Shown here: piece by piece, positions 43,957 through 53,034 of the stretch
How positions within the stretch are numbered: position 1 is the first letter of the stretch
Layout of the letters: each line of letters starts with the position of its first letter
Source of the DNA: Gracilimonas sp965227215
GTDB taxonomy: Bacteria > Bacteroidota > Rhodothermia > Balneolales > Balneolaceae
NCBI GenBank assembly: GCA_965227215.1
Contig: OZ245729.1
Span: forward strand, 310,001 to 374,000
Direction: 5' to 3'
Length of the DNA: 64,000 nt
The notes under the pieces: generated by a model
Database searches by the model: none
What the model was told of the DNA's origin: nothing
The model's input: only the letters and a program-made list of their open reading frames with translations
Position numbers and translations under genes: made by a program

Positions 43957-45489
43957 TCAGCTACCATTTTTTAAAACTGCTCCTGCTCTTTCTCTACCCA
44001 ATTCGGTTCCCGACTTAGCTATGTGTCCGTTTACTATAACCCATTCAAATCCTGATGCTGGAATATGAGGAGACGAAAAAGTAGCATTATCTTTCACCTG
44101 TTCCGGATCGAAAATTATAATATCTGCTTTGTTACCGATCTCCAGAATACCCCGATCAGTAATTCCGAGCGTTTGTGCGGAAAGACCCGACATCTTATAA
44201 ACAGCTTGTTCAATGGAAAGGGATTGCTCTTCCACCACATATTTTCGGATCACTTTCGCAAAGCTGCCATACCCTCTCGGGTGTCGCATACCCGGACTCC
44301 CATCAGAACTGATCATTACTTCATCAGCTATGGCAATACGATCCTGGAGTTCTTCATTCATTACAAAATGAGCAGCCGATCCTGCATTTGGCCCAATTTG
44401 AAGAAGTAAATCAATAGGGCTTACACCTTCATTTTGCGCAGCTTCAGCAAGGGTTTGCCCCGTGAACTTACCCGATCCGAAAAGAATAGCATCCGGACCG
44501 TTTCGCTGTTCCACTTTCGATTCCAGAAATTCACGCAACAGCGAGGGGTTTTCCTTCATAATGCCTTTCCACTGCTTTTCCGTTTTAGCCCAGGTCGGAA
44601 ACACAATTCCAATTCCGGTATAGCTGGCTGCATACGGATAGGTATCTGCGGTGAACTGAATACCTTCTTTATTGTACGAGTCAATCTTCCTTAATACTTC
44701 CTCGGCTCTCTTTTCTCCTTTGCCGTACACCACTTTAAAGTGAGAAGCATGAACCCTCGCATATTCTCCCAATGCAGCTAATTCTTCCATGGATTCAATA
44801 ATTCTTGCATCATCTTCACTGCGCATATGGCTCATGATGATTCTATCAAATTCCCCGACAACTTTTGCAAGTGAGGTCAGTTCATCGGGTTTAGCATACA
44901 GTCCCGGCACATATTCCAGTCCAAGGCTCATTCCAAAAGCACCGGCCTCCAGATCAAATCTTATCCTGGCTTGCATCTGCTCTACTTCCCGATCAAAGAC
45001 CTCTTTATCTTCATTTAAGCCCACCGATCTTCTAAGAGTTGCATGCCCCACTAAAGCAGCTACATTAACCGCCGGCTTTGCAGCCTGAACTTCATCAAAC
45101 CAATCAGCGAGAGAGCCACTTGTGGGCGAGGAACCGTCCTGTCCCAGCAAAATAGTCGTCACTCCCATGGATAAAAAATTCTCAAACTCCGGTGTTCGTA
45201 CCGGATTTCCATGAGCATGCATGTCAATAAATCCGGGAGCTACTACTTTACCTGAGGCATCAATGACTTGTATTCCCTGAAGAGTATCCGTGCTGATCTC
45301 CCAAATGGTGGTTATGGAATCTCCCCTAACTAACACATCTGCCTGATATGCCTCTTCTCCGGTTCCATCTACGATGGTTCCATTTATAATCAGCAGATCA
45401 CCTTGGTTTTGGGCAATCAGTTCTTGCAAACCCGAAAATAGGGCAAGCAAGCAAAATGCCAAGCAGAGTCTGGAGATAATCTTTGTCAT
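43957..45489 (-). CDS. Secreted D-aminoacylase-like amidohydrolase
   Basis: A 510-residue amidohydrolase from the ATG at 45489, which gives a signal peptide (MTKIISRLCLAFCLLALFSGL, cut near LIAQN); a TTG 36 bp upstream is rejected. The N-terminal beta domain (LLIINGTIVDGTGEEAYQAD) precedes the metal motif PGFIDMHAHGNP, where the second position is as in N-acyl-D-amino-acid deacylases. The later motifs MSHMRSEDD, HASHFKVV and ISSDGSPGMRHPRGYGSF complete the family pattern. It likely hydrolyses N-acyl-D-amino acids or D-dipeptides outside the inner membrane. A TAACTTTG (45550-45543) about 50 bp upstream may be its -7 element. Confidence 0.85.
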   Translation of the reverse strand: MTKIISRLCLAFCLLALFSGLQELIAQNQGDLLIINGTIVDGTGEEAYQADVLVRGDSITTIWEISTDTLQGIQVIDASGKVVAPGFIDMHAHGNPVRTPEFENFLSMGVTTILLGQDGSSPTSGSLADWFDEVQAAKPAVNVAALVGHATLRRSVGLNEDKEVFDREVEQMQARIRFDLEAGAFGMSLGLEYVPGLYAKPDELTSLAKVVGEFDRIIMSHMRSEDDARIIESMEELAALGEYARVHASHFKVVYGKGEKRAEEVLRKIDSYNKEGIQFTADTYPYAASYTGIGIVFPTWAKTEKQWKGIMKENPSLLREFLESKVEQRNGPDAILFGSGKFTGQTLAEAAQNEGVSPIDLLLQIGPNAGSAAHFVMNEELQDRIAIADEVMISSDGSPGMRHPRGYGSFAKVIRKYVVEEQSLSIEQAVYKMSGLSAQTLGITDRGILEIGNKADIIIFDPEQVKDNATFSSPHIPASGFEWVIVNGHIAKSGTELGRERAGAVLKNGS

Positions 45490-45668
45490 TTGAAGTCTTT
45501 TTTTGAGGAATGAAATGCATGCCAAAGAAAACCAAACCCGACCAAAGTTAAAAATTGAGAGTTAAAAAAGGTGACAATGTTATCATTACATATCGAATGC
45601 AGGGATGATTAAATCATACATGCTCGTACGACAAACATCATTTATCAACTTTCAACTTTCTCCAAACC

Positions 45669-46763
45669 CTAAACATTAAAACGGAAGAGCAGCACATCTC
45701 CGTCTTCAACTACGTAGTCCTTTCCTTCCTGTCGCATTTTACCGGCTTCCCGGGCGGCTTTTTCGGAACCGAGTTCTTCGTAGTCTTTGAACGCAATAGT
45801 CTCAGCACGGATAAATCCTTTTTCGAAATCGGTGTGAATGACACCGGCTGCTTGTGGTGCTTTGGTTCCTTTTTTGATGGTCCATGCCCGGGCTTCTTTA
45901 GGTCCGGCCGTGAAGTAGGTAATTAACCCAAGCTCTTTAAAAGCTCCTTTTATCAGTCGGTCTAATCCGGCACTGGGAACGCCAAGTTCTTCCAGAAACA
46001 TCTCTTTCTCGTCCTCATCCAGTTCGGCAATTTCGGCCTCAATTTTGGCGCAGAACATCACGGTTTCATCGTCATGCTCAGAAGCAATCTCCTTGACCGT
46101 ATCCACGTATTCATTTCCGTCTTCCAGGTCCGATTCTCCTACATTACAAGCATAAAGCACCTGTTTGTCTGAAAGCAGGAACAGGTCTTTATAGGCTTCC
46201 CGCTCTTCTTTGGAGACTTCGAATGTACGGGCCGAATTTCCTTCCCCAAGATGATCAGCCAGCCTCTGAACAATCTCGAGTTGAGCTACTTTGGCTTTAT
46301 CTCCACCTTTGGCTTCTTTCTTCAGCTTCTCCACCCGCTTTTCGACGGATTCCAGATCTTTCAGAATCAATTCTTCTTCGATAATGCGGATATCCCGCTC
46401 CGGATCTACGCTTCCTTCCACATGGATGATATCGTTATCATCGAAGCAGCGAACGACGTGCAGAATAAGATCAACCTCACGGATATGAGATAGAAAAGCA
46501 TTTCCCTTCCCTTTTCCTTCTGAAGCACCCTTCACCAAACCGGCAATATCCACAAACTCGATGGTGGCCGGCAGTACATTTTTGGACTCAGCCAACTCTG
46601 CCAGTTTGTGCAACCTGTCATCAGGCACCGGAACCATACCCACGTTCGGGTCGATGGTACAAAAAGGGAAGTTAGCTGATTCTGCTCCGGCGTTACTCAG
46701 GGCATTAAATAAGGTTGATTTACCTACGTTGGGAAGCCCAACAATTCCACATCTTAAGCTCAT
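45669..46763 (-). CDS. ychF: Redox-regulated ribosome-binding P-loop ATPase YchF
   Basis: A 364-residue Obg-family protein (YchF/Ola1), which prefers ATP over GTP and binds ribosomes. G1 is GLPNVGKST, the switch region is NFPFCTIDPN, G3 is DIAGLVKGASEGKG, and the C-terminal TGS domain is seen in KKGTKAPQAAGVIHTDFEKGF. Length and order are standard. It lies 18 bp after the phosphatase gene, probably in a nusB-phosphatase-ychF transcript. Confidence 0.97.
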   Translation of the reverse strand: MSLRCGIVGLPNVGKSTLFNALSNAGAESANFPFCTIDPNVGMVPVPDDRLHKLAELAESKNVLPATIEFVDIAGLVKGASEGKGKGNAFLSHIREVDLILHVVRCFDDNDIIHVEGSVDPERDIRIIEEELILKDLESVEKRVEKLKKEAKGGDKAKVAQLEIVQRLADHLGEGNSARTFEVSKEEREAYKDLFLLSDKQVLYACNVGESDLEDGNEYVDTVKEIASEHDDETVMFCAKIEAEIAELDEDEKEMFLEELGVPSAGLDRLIKGAFKELGLITYFTAGPKEARAWTIKKGTKAPQAAGVIHTDFEKGFIRAETIAFKDYEELGSEKAAREAGKMRQEGKDYVVEDGDVLLFRFNV

Positions 46764-46781
46764 GTACGGATAATTTGAATT

Positions 46782-47459
46782 TTAAAAGTCTAAACTTTCT
46801 TGTTGAATAAATTTGGTTTCGGGAAGAGCTACAGCCGTTAATACTCCATAGCCCCTTTCTTTATACACACAGCCGGTGTCAATGCCCAGCATGTTTGGTT
46901 CTACAATAGGTTCTTTAACCGGGGTATGACCAAATACCACCGTTTTCTCCCAAACATTTTTTCGGGCATATACATGATCGCGCTGCCAGACAAACTGTTC
47001 TCTTTCGTACTTACTTTCCAGGTTCTCCTGAATAGTCAAATCCGGGGAAATACCCCCGTGCACAAAAAAATAATCTTCGGTCTCCCAATACAACACCGTG
47101 TTTTTGAAAAACCGATAATGATCTTCTGGTAAATCAAAATTTCCCGGCGAAGAATCGTAATTGTTTAAGGTGGTATTGCCACCGTTACTCAGCCACAAAT
47201 TCCACTCCCCTTTTTCATAGGCATCCAGCAGCATTTGATCATGATTACCGGTCAGAAAAACACATTCATGATCTTTGTCAAATTCAATAAGCTGCTCCAC
47301 TACCCTTCGGGAATCGGGGCCGCGATCGGTGTAATCCCCAAGAAATACATAGGTCGGATTGTTGCTATAGTTATCATCAAGTGTGTTAAGCAGTGCTTCG
47401 TTCGATTCTGCACACCCGTGAATATCGCCAATTGCTATTATCTCAGGATGTGATGTCAT
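46782..47459 (-). CDS. PPP-family serine/threonine (or Ap4A-type) metallophosphatase
   Basis: A 225-residue PPP-superfamily phosphatase with all metal motifs in order: GDIHGC (12-17), GDYTDRGPDS, LTGNHDQML, FVHGGISPD and FGHTPV. Two metal ions are expected. Proteins of this size include bacterial protein phosphatases (PrpA-like) and Ap4A hydrolases; sequence alone does not separate them. It lies 5 bp after nusB. Confidence 0.88.
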   Translation of the reverse strand: MTSHPEIIAIGDIHGCAESNEALLNTLDDNYSNNPTYVFLGDYTDRGPDSRRVVEQLIEFDKDHECVFLTGNHDQMLLDAYEKGEWNLWLSNGGNTTLNNYDSSPGNFDLPEDHYRFFKNTVLYWETEDYFFVHGGISPDLTIQENLESKYEREQFVWQRDHVYARKNVWEKTVVFGHTPVKEPIVEPNMLGIDTGCVYKERGYGVLTAVALPETKFIQQESLDF

Positions 47460-47464
47460 GTTTT

Positions 47465-47935
47465 TTAATTATTTCCCAACGTTTTTTGAATGAGTCCTCG
47501 CCCTTTTTTATTAATGCGTCCTTTTTCATTCAAATCGCTCAAAGCTGCATCCAAAATTCCATTTATAAATCGACCCGACTTAGCTGTTGAATATCGTTTG
47601 GCCAGTTCGATGGCCTCGTTGATGCTTACTTTGGTGGGAATTTCTTCAAAATAGATAAACTCACAGATGGCCATTTTTAGGATCATGCGGTCAATTAAAG
47701 CCAGCCGGTTGATATCCCAGTTCTTAATGTGATCAGCGATCACTTCGTCCAGCTCTTCTTCATGATCAATAGTTTCGAAAAATAATTTCTCAGCGAAACG
47801 GCGAAGATCTTTTTCTTTGGTGAATTCTGCTTTCTTGATGATGGTGTCGGCGACGTGCTGGGTAGAATCTTTGCCGAGCTGGAGTGCGTAAATTGCTTTG
47901 AGAACGGTTTCTCGTACTTGTCTTCGATTGATCAT
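47465..47935 (-). CDS. nusB: Transcription antitermination factor NusB
   Basis: A 156-residue all-helical NusB. It has the RRQVRETVLKAIYALQLG N-terminus, the central DRMILKMAICEFIYFEEIPTKV segment (discontinuous here) and INEAIELAKRYSTAKSGRFINGILD, which is diagnostic. NusB with NusE (S10) binds boxA RNA and supports rRNA antitermination. It heads the nusB-phosphatase-ychF run; a perfect TATCTTTG -7 element lies 26 bp upstream. Confidence 0.95.
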   Translation of the reverse strand: MINRRQVRETVLKAIYALQLGKDSTQHVADTIIKKAEFTKEKDLRRFAEKLFFETIDHEEELDEVIADHIKNWDINRLALIDRMILKMAICEFIYFEEIPTKVSINEAIELAKRYSTAKSGRFINGILDAALSDLNEKGRINKKGRGLIQKTLGNN

Positions 47936-47960
47936 GCCAAATAACTATTGTAGTGAGCGC

Positions 47961-47968
47961 CAAAGATA
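47961..47968 (-). promoter_or_regulatory. Putative -7 element of nusB
   Basis: The minus strand reads TATCTTTG, a full match to TAnnTTTG, 25 bp before the nusB start. The TTG upstream is only 14 bp away, shorter than usual, so the -33 side is weak. Confidence 0.4.
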
Positions 47969-47998
47969 CGGGTTTGTTGATACAATTGTGTACTCTAA

Positions 47999-48097
47999 AA
48001 ATCACAAATCGGTCGCTCGGTCCATCGGTTAATCGCAGTTCTTGTTGGTTGATTTGCGAAAGATCGAGCGACCGATTAACGATGGACGATTTTATTT
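47999..48097. repeat. Left direct repeat flanking the four-helix-bundle gene
   Basis: A 99 bp element repeated at 48531-48625 with a 4 bp deletion and a few substitutions there. It has internal dyads: AATCGGTCGCTCG (48007-48019) pairs perfectly with 48065-48077, and GTCCATCGGTTAATCG (48020-48035) pairs with 48073-48087 with one bulge, so two alternative hairpins compete for one right arm. Confidence 0.85.
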
Positions 48098-48154
48098 CTG
48101 TAAGGAATACTGATTTAGCAGCTCTTATATAAAAAGAACTTAAACCAATAAAAC

Positions 48155-48523
48155 ATGACCAAAGAACAATTAGAAGATCGACTGATTAAATTTGCAGTGC
48201 TGATTATCGAAATTACAAATGAGCTTCCCTCTAACAGAGCTTCAAACCAACTCGGGGGACAATTATTAAGAAGTGGGACTTCCCCTGCTTTAAACTACGG
48301 TGAAGCCAGAAGTGCGGAATCCCTAAATGATTTTATTCATAAAATGCAGATTGTACTTAAGGAACTGAGGGAATCTTATGTATGCCTGAGAATCATCCAT
48401 TTATCTAAGCTTTATAAAAATGAACAAGGTATTCTTGAAGCCAAAAATGAATGTAACGAGTTAATTTCTATTTTTGTAAAGAGTGTTCAGACAGCAAACA
48501 AAAGAAAAGTAAACAGCTACTGA
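48155..48523 (+). CDS. Four-helix-bundle protein, 23S rRNA IVS (S23) family
   Basis: A 122-residue helical protein of the S23/IVS family. Typical blocks are the N-terminal ITNELPSNRASNQLGGQLLRSGTS (discontinuous) with the conserved SGTSPALNYGEAR, then DFIHKMQIVLKELRESYVCLRII and a final ECNELISIF helix. Family members are encoded in intervening sequences of 23S rRNA or as lone genes, and resemble the Avd protein of diversity-generating retroelements; their role is unknown. There is no rRNA or reverse transcriptase here. The gene is enclosed by two direct repeats, the right one starting 7 bp after the stop codon, which suggests a small mobile unit. Confidence 0.85.
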   Translation: MTKEQLEDRLIKFAVLIIEITNELPSNRASNQLGGQLLRSGTSPALNYGEARSAESLNDFIHKMQIVLKELRESYVCLRIIHLSKLYKNEQGILEAKNECNELISIFVKSVQTANKRKVNSY

Positions 48524-48530
48524 AGCTACT

Positions 48531-48625
48531 AAATCACAAATCGGTCGGTCCATCGGTTAATCGCAGTTCTTGTTGGTTGATTTACGAAAGATCGAACGAA
48601 CGATTTACGATGGACGATTTTATTT
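48531..48625. repeat. Right direct repeat flanking the four-helix-bundle gene
   Basis: A 95 bp copy of 47999-48097 in the same orientation. It lacks GCTC near its start and differs in a few bases of the right arm (GAACGAACGATTTACG against GAGCGACCGATTAACG), which weakens the internal hairpin. Confidence 0.85.
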
Positions 48626-48646
48626 GCCTAATCCCCGAAACTCCCG

Positions 48647-48678
48647 TTGTGTTACTCCCCGAAAGCTCCCTATATTTG
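48647..48678 (+). promoter_or_regulatory. Promoter of tRNA-Val
   Basis: TTG (48647-48649) and TATATTTG (48671-48678, full match to TAnnTTTG) are 21 bp apart. Transcription would begin near 48684, about 16 bases before the tRNA. It starts 22 bp after the right repeat. Confidence 0.65.
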
Positions 48679-48699
48679 GAGCCGCAATTCGCACAACTT

Positions 48700-48776
48700 G
48701 CGTCCCTAGCTCAGTTGGTTAGAGCGTTGCATTGACATTGCAGAGGTCACTGGTTCGAATCCAGTGGGACGCACCA
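48700..48776 (+). tRNA. tRNA-Val (anticodon GAC)
   Basis: A 77-base tRNA with encoded CCA. The acceptor stem GCGTCCC/GGGACGC is perfect, the D arm is GCTC..GAGC, the anticodon stem-loop is TTGCA-TTGACAT-TGCAG with anticodon GAC, and the T arm is ACTGG-TTCGAAT-CCAGT. The valine identity follows from the anticodon. Confidence 0.95.
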
Positions 48777-48794
48777 TTTAAATTCCCCCTCCTT

Positions 48795-50912
48795 TTACTC
48801 TTCTTCCTCGCTACTCTTCTCAAACTTAAATTCAAAGATCGCACCGTCTTCACTGCGATAATCAAAAGAAGCACTTAGCTGTTTGGACAGGGTTTTGATG
48901 AGCGTCATGCCCAGAGAGGTATGAATACCGGCAGTAGGTTGTTCCGGAAGACCAATTCCATCATCTTTAATTCGAAGCAACAGCTTGTCGCAAGGCTTGG
49001 ATAAACTTACGTTGATTGTACCGCTCTTTCTCCCCTCAAAAGCATGCTTATAACTGTTAGTGATGATCTCATTCAGCAGCAAACCACAGGGAATAGCCTG
49101 AATTATCGGGAGTTTAACCGGAATGATATCCAGCTCAATGTTTACCTTAACATCCGACCGCTTCATGGTTTTATGAATCACTTCGGTCAGCTCTTCAAAA
49201 TACTGGTTAATGTCCACTTCAGAGAAATCATCACTCTGGTACAGCTTTTCATGCACCATGGCAATGGAGTTAACCCGCATCTGGCTGTCTTTCAGAATCC
49301 GTTTGGCGTTTTCATCTTTGGCCGAATAGGACTGCAGCTCCAGCAAACCGGTAATTACAGCAAGGTTGTTCTTCACCCGGTGATGAACCTCAGCCAATAG
49401 CATTTCTTTCTCGCGGAGTGATTTCCGTACCTGCTCCTCGGCCTTCTTCCGGTCGGTGATATCCACATAAATCCCATAAATACCCACCACGCTTTTTTCT
49501 ACCACTACGGGTACAGCATAAATGATTACATCCAGAATGGTACCGTCTTTGCGAATTCGCCTTTCCGTAACTTCGGTAACTTTAGAACTTTCTGTTAGCC
49601 GGACTGCTTCATCATGTCTCTTTTCAGGAACAATTAGTTTGTCCAGTTCCAGCCCTTTCAGTTCGTTCTCTCTATATCCGAACAGCTGTTCAAAACCGTC
49701 ATTCACCATTTCAACTTCCCGGTGCTCGTTCAGCAGAGCAATTCCTATTGGCGATGAGTTAAAGAGCTTGCTGAATAAACCTTCCCGTTGTTTTAGGGCT
49801 TCCTCAGATTCCTTCCGGTCCGAAATATCGCGCTCAATTACTATAATGACTTTCTCGCCAAAATAATTACCGGTGTTTACCAACACCTCCGTTGGAAATA
49901 TTTCACCATTCTTTCGCTTGCCCCACCCCTCATATTTGCCGGGATGTCCCAAATAAGCCTGTTTACGAATTTCTTTAATATGCTCTTCATCATACTTTCC
50001 GGGGGCTCCCAACGCCCGGTTGTGCTTGCCTACAATCTCCGTTCGTTTATACCCGAAGGTACTTTCGAGCCCTTCGTTGGCTTCTATAATCACTCCATCT
50101 TTATCCAGTAAGTAAATCGCATCACTGATGGAATTGAACAGATCCTGGTAGCTCATCATACTACGCTTGGCATCGTCCAGAGCTTCTTCCCGATCGGTCA
50201 CATCATGCACAAGAGAATACATAGCCACCACATCGCCATCGGAGTTATAGAGCAGCGAATTATACCACTCGCAATAAATCACATCCCCGTTTTTGGTGAT
50301 GTTTCTGTTGATTACCGAAACATCCTTTTGCCCATTCATGTACGTTTCCTTAATCGTATCGCGCACATAGTCCAGGTCGTCTTCGTGAATGAATTTTTCC
50401 AGCAGCCTTTTCTCATTAATGGCTTCCTCTTCAGAATATCCAAAAAGGTCTTCGGCTTTTTCTGACCATCGAATGATATTCAGATTAGCATCCCATTCAA
50501 TTTCGGCCAGCGGAAAATTATTCAGGTCGAGCTGACTGGAAAGTAACTTCTTTTCATCCCTCTTACCTTCCACAATCTCTGAGAAATTATGAGCTATAAC
50601 CAATTTAGCCGGGCGGCCTTTGTAATTAATAAGGTGGGCGGAAAGCTGAAAGTACAGTTCCTTACCTTTCTTTGTCTTAAAAACCCAAATCTTATCTGCC
50701 GACTTTTTAGCAGGTATCGGAATGTCGTCCTTTATCTTTTTAGCTGATTTCTGCTCCCCAAAGTCGATGATCCTTTTTTTTAGAAACTTCTTTTTTTTGT
50801 ATCCCAGAATCTCAGTAGCCGCAGTATTAACATCTAAGATTTTGAGGGTAGCCTGCTCACAAACGAACATAGGCTGTGCATCGAAGAAGCTTTCTTCGGG
50901 ATTAAAATTCAT
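48795..50912 (-). CDS. Multi-PAS sensor histidine kinase, HisKA_2 type
   Basis: A 705-residue kinase with no clear membrane helix, so likely cytoplasmic. Four PAS domains lie at about 5-110, 125-240, 250-370 and 378-490 (repeated F-GY motifs ILGYKKKK, LFGYSEEE, TFGYKRTE, LFGYRENE). The HisKA_2 dimerisation domain carries the phospho-histidine in LAEVHHRVKNNLAVI (about 505), and the HATPase has NEIITNSYKHAF and DDGIGLPE. This class often works with response regulators of the general stress or phosphorelay type. No response regulator is adjacent. It converges with the tRNA. Confidence 0.92.
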   Translation of the reverse strand: MNFNPEESFFDAQPMFVCEQATLKILDVNTAATEILGYKKKKFLKKRIIDFGEQKSAKKIKDDIPIPAKKSADKIWVFKTKKGKELYFQLSAHLINYKGRPAKLVIAHNFSEIVEGKRDEKKLLSSQLDLNNFPLAEIEWDANLNIIRWSEKAEDLFGYSEEEAINEKRLLEKFIHEDDLDYVRDTIKETYMNGQKDVSVINRNITKNGDVIYCEWYNSLLYNSDGDVVAMYSLVHDVTDREEALDDAKRSMMSYQDLFNSISDAIYLLDKDGVIIEANEGLESTFGYKRTEIVGKHNRALGAPGKYDEEHIKEIRKQAYLGHPGKYEGWGKRKNGEIFPTEVLVNTGNYFGEKVIIVIERDISDRKESEEALKQREGLFSKLFNSSPIGIALLNEHREVEMVNDGFEQLFGYRENELKGLELDKLIVPEKRHDEAVRLTESSKVTEVTERRIRKDGTILDVIIYAVPVVVEKSVVGIYGIYVDITDRKKAEEQVRKSLREKEMLLAEVHHRVKNNLAVITGLLELQSYSAKDENAKRILKDSQMRVNSIAMVHEKLYQSDDFSEVDINQYFEELTEVIHKTMKRSDVKVNIELDIIPVKLPIIQAIPCGLLLNEIITNSYKHAFEGRKSGTINVSLSKPCDKLLLRIKDDGIGLPEQPTAGIHTSLGMTLIKTLSKQLSASFDYRSEDGAIFEFKFEKSSEEEE

Positions 50913-51072
50913 GTACTACTGTAGATTTAAGTTCATTGCCGAACGAATATCACATTTCTGAACCATCAAATCCAATCCTTTTAATGTTAAATTATAGCCA
51001 GAATAAGCCTGTGTGTACATACTATTTTTTTTATCTTACAGTGTTTAAGAAATTTTGAGAACAAATCACTGA

Positions 51073-53016
51073 ATGGCAGACAAAAAAATTACGCTTACAT
51101 TACCAGACGGAAGTCAACGAGAATATTCATCAGGAACCACAGGATTAGAAGTAGCTAAATCGATAGCAGCCGGCTTAGCCCGTGCCGCTCTTAGTATTAC
51201 CGTGGATGGTGAAATCATAGATCTCGACCGCCCTATTACAAAAGATGCAGAAATAGCCATTAACACCTGGGACAGCGAAGACGGAAAATATACCTTCTGG
51301 CATTCCTCTGCTCACCTGCTGGCGGAAGCTGTTCAGGAATTGTACCCGGATGCTAAATTCGGAATCGGTCCGCCCATTGAAAACGGCTTCTATTATGACA
51401 TCGATTTTGGTGATAAGCAGATCTCCCAGGAAGACTTGTCAACGATAGAAGACAAGTTCATCGAGATGGCCCGTAAAAAAAATGAATTTAACCGAAAGGA
51501 AGTAACCAAGAAAGAAGCCCTCGATTTTTATAAAGAAAAAGGAAATGAGTATAAAGTTGATCTGATTGAGGATCTTGAAGACGGTACCATTACTTTTTAT
51601 ACCCAAGGTGACTTCACGGATCTCTGCCGCGGCCCTCATATTCCCAATACCGGAGATGTAAAAGCTATTAAACTAACCAGCCTGGCCGGAGCTTATTGGC
51701 GGGGAGATAATGAAAGCAAACAGCTGACACGTATTTACGGCATTAGCTTTCCCAAACAGAAAATGCTGGAAGAGCATCTCAACCGTGTGGAAGAAGCCAA
51801 AAAACGAGATCACCGAAAACTCGGTAAAGAGCTGGGAATATATATGATCGACAACATGGTAGGCAGTGGCTTACCTATGTGGCTTCCTAACGGAACCGTT
51901 CTCAGACGGACTCTGGAAGCCTTCCTTCGGGATGAGCAGAAAAAGCGGGGTTATAAAGAAGTCATCACACCGCATATAGCAAATATTGAGCTGTATAAGA
52001 CCTCAGGGCATTACCCTTATTACCAGGATTCACAATACAACCCTATGCAGGTTGATGATGAAGAGTACATGCTGAAACCGATGAACTGCCCGCACCATCA
52101 CCGGATTTATTCCAATGACTTGCGCAGTTACCGGGATTTACCACTGAGACTTGCTGAGTTTGGCTCTGTATATCGTTACGAACAATCGGGCGAGTTAAGC
52201 GGACTTTCACGAGTACGTGGGTTTACCCAGGATGATGCTCATATCTATTGTACCCACGATCAATTGAAAGAGGAAATTAAGCACACGATTGAACTCACTC
52301 AGTTTGTATTTAATACCTTCGGCATGCCGGTAGATATTCGGCTCTCCTACCGTGATGACAATGAGAAGAAATATGGCGGCAATACGGAGTACTGGGATCG
52401 CGCACAAAAAGAAATTCGGGAAGTGGCCGACGAGATGGAGCTCGATTACCATGTTGCTCCCGGTGAAGCCAGCTTTTACGGACCTAAAATCGATTTTATT
52501 ATCCGGGATGCCATCGGACGCAAGTGGCAGCTGGGAACGGTTCAGGTAGATTATGTGATGCCCGAGCGATTTGATCTGACGTATGTGGGTTCAGATAATG
52601 AGAAGCACCGTCCGGTTATTATTCACCGCGCCCCGTTCGGGTCCATGGAACGGTTTACCAGTATTCTTATTGAACACTTTGCCGGAAATTTTCCGCTGTG
52701 GCTGGCTCCGGAACAAGTACGTATTCTTCCGATATCGGATGAACAAAATGCATACGCTGAATATTGCTATGAGAAATTGAATGAACTGGGAGTTCGGGTT
52801 GAACTGGACTCCCGAAGTGAGCAGATCGGAGGAAAAATCCGTGATGCTGAAACGAGTAAGATCCCATATATGTTAATAGTGGGTAGCAAGGAAGTCGAAG
52901 ATGAAACGGTTTCAGTTCGCCGCCACAAAAAAGGCGATATTGGAACTTTCAATTTTTCTGATTTTCTTTCAGACATAAACGAAGAAATTCAAACAAAAGC
53001 TTTACCTAAAGACTAA
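51073..53016 (+). CDS. thrS: Threonyl-tRNA synthetase
   Basis: A 647-residue class II synthetase. The N-terminal TGS domain (1-62) and the editing domain (HSSAHLLAEAVQ near 80, then DLCRGPHIP) are present. The catalytic core has LKPMNCPHH (zinc Cys and His), YRYEQSGELSGLSRVRGFTQDDAH (discontinuous) and IIHRAPFGSMERF. The C-terminal anticodon-binding domain is LWLAPEQVRILP. It is the first gene of the translation run, and infC starts 18 bp after its stop. Confidence 0.98.
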   Translation: MADKKITLTLPDGSQREYSSGTTGLEVAKSIAAGLARAALSITVDGEIIDLDRPITKDAEIAINTWDSEDGKYTFWHSSAHLLAEAVQELYPDAKFGIGPPIENGFYYDIDFGDKQISQEDLSTIEDKFIEMARKKNEFNRKEVTKKEALDFYKEKGNEYKVDLIEDLEDGTITFYTQGDFTDLCRGPHIPNTGDVKAIKLTSLAGAYWRGDNESKQLTRIYGISFPKQKMLEEHLNRVEEAKKRDHRKLGKELGIYMIDNMVGSGLPMWLPNGTVLRRTLEAFLRDEQKKRGYKEVITPHIANIELYKTSGHYPYYQDSQYNPMQVDDEEYMLKPMNCPHHHRIYSNDLRSYRDLPLRLAEFGSVYRYEQSGELSGLSRVRGFTQDDAHIYCTHDQLKEEIKHTIELTQFVFNTFGMPVDIRLSYRDDNEKKYGGNTEYWDRAQKEIREVADEMELDYHVAPGEASFYGPKIDFIIRDAIGRKWQLGTVQVDYVMPERFDLTYVGSDNEKHRPVIIHRAPFGSMERFTSILIEHFAGNFPLWLAPEQVRILPISDEQNAYAEYCYEKLNELGVRVELDSRSEQIGGKIRDAETSKIPYMLIVGSKEVEDETVSVRRHKKGDIGTFNFSDFLSDINEEIQTKALPKD

Positions 53017-53034
53017 CTAAACAACGAGGTTACT

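Noticed and set aside
48155..48523. Diversity-generating retroelement, because S23 proteins resemble Avd
   Set aside because: No reverse transcriptase, template repeat or variable repeat was seen nearby.
48155..48523. Intervening sequence inside a 23S rRNA gene
   Set aside because: No rRNA sequence surrounds the gene; it lies between nusB and tRNA-Val.
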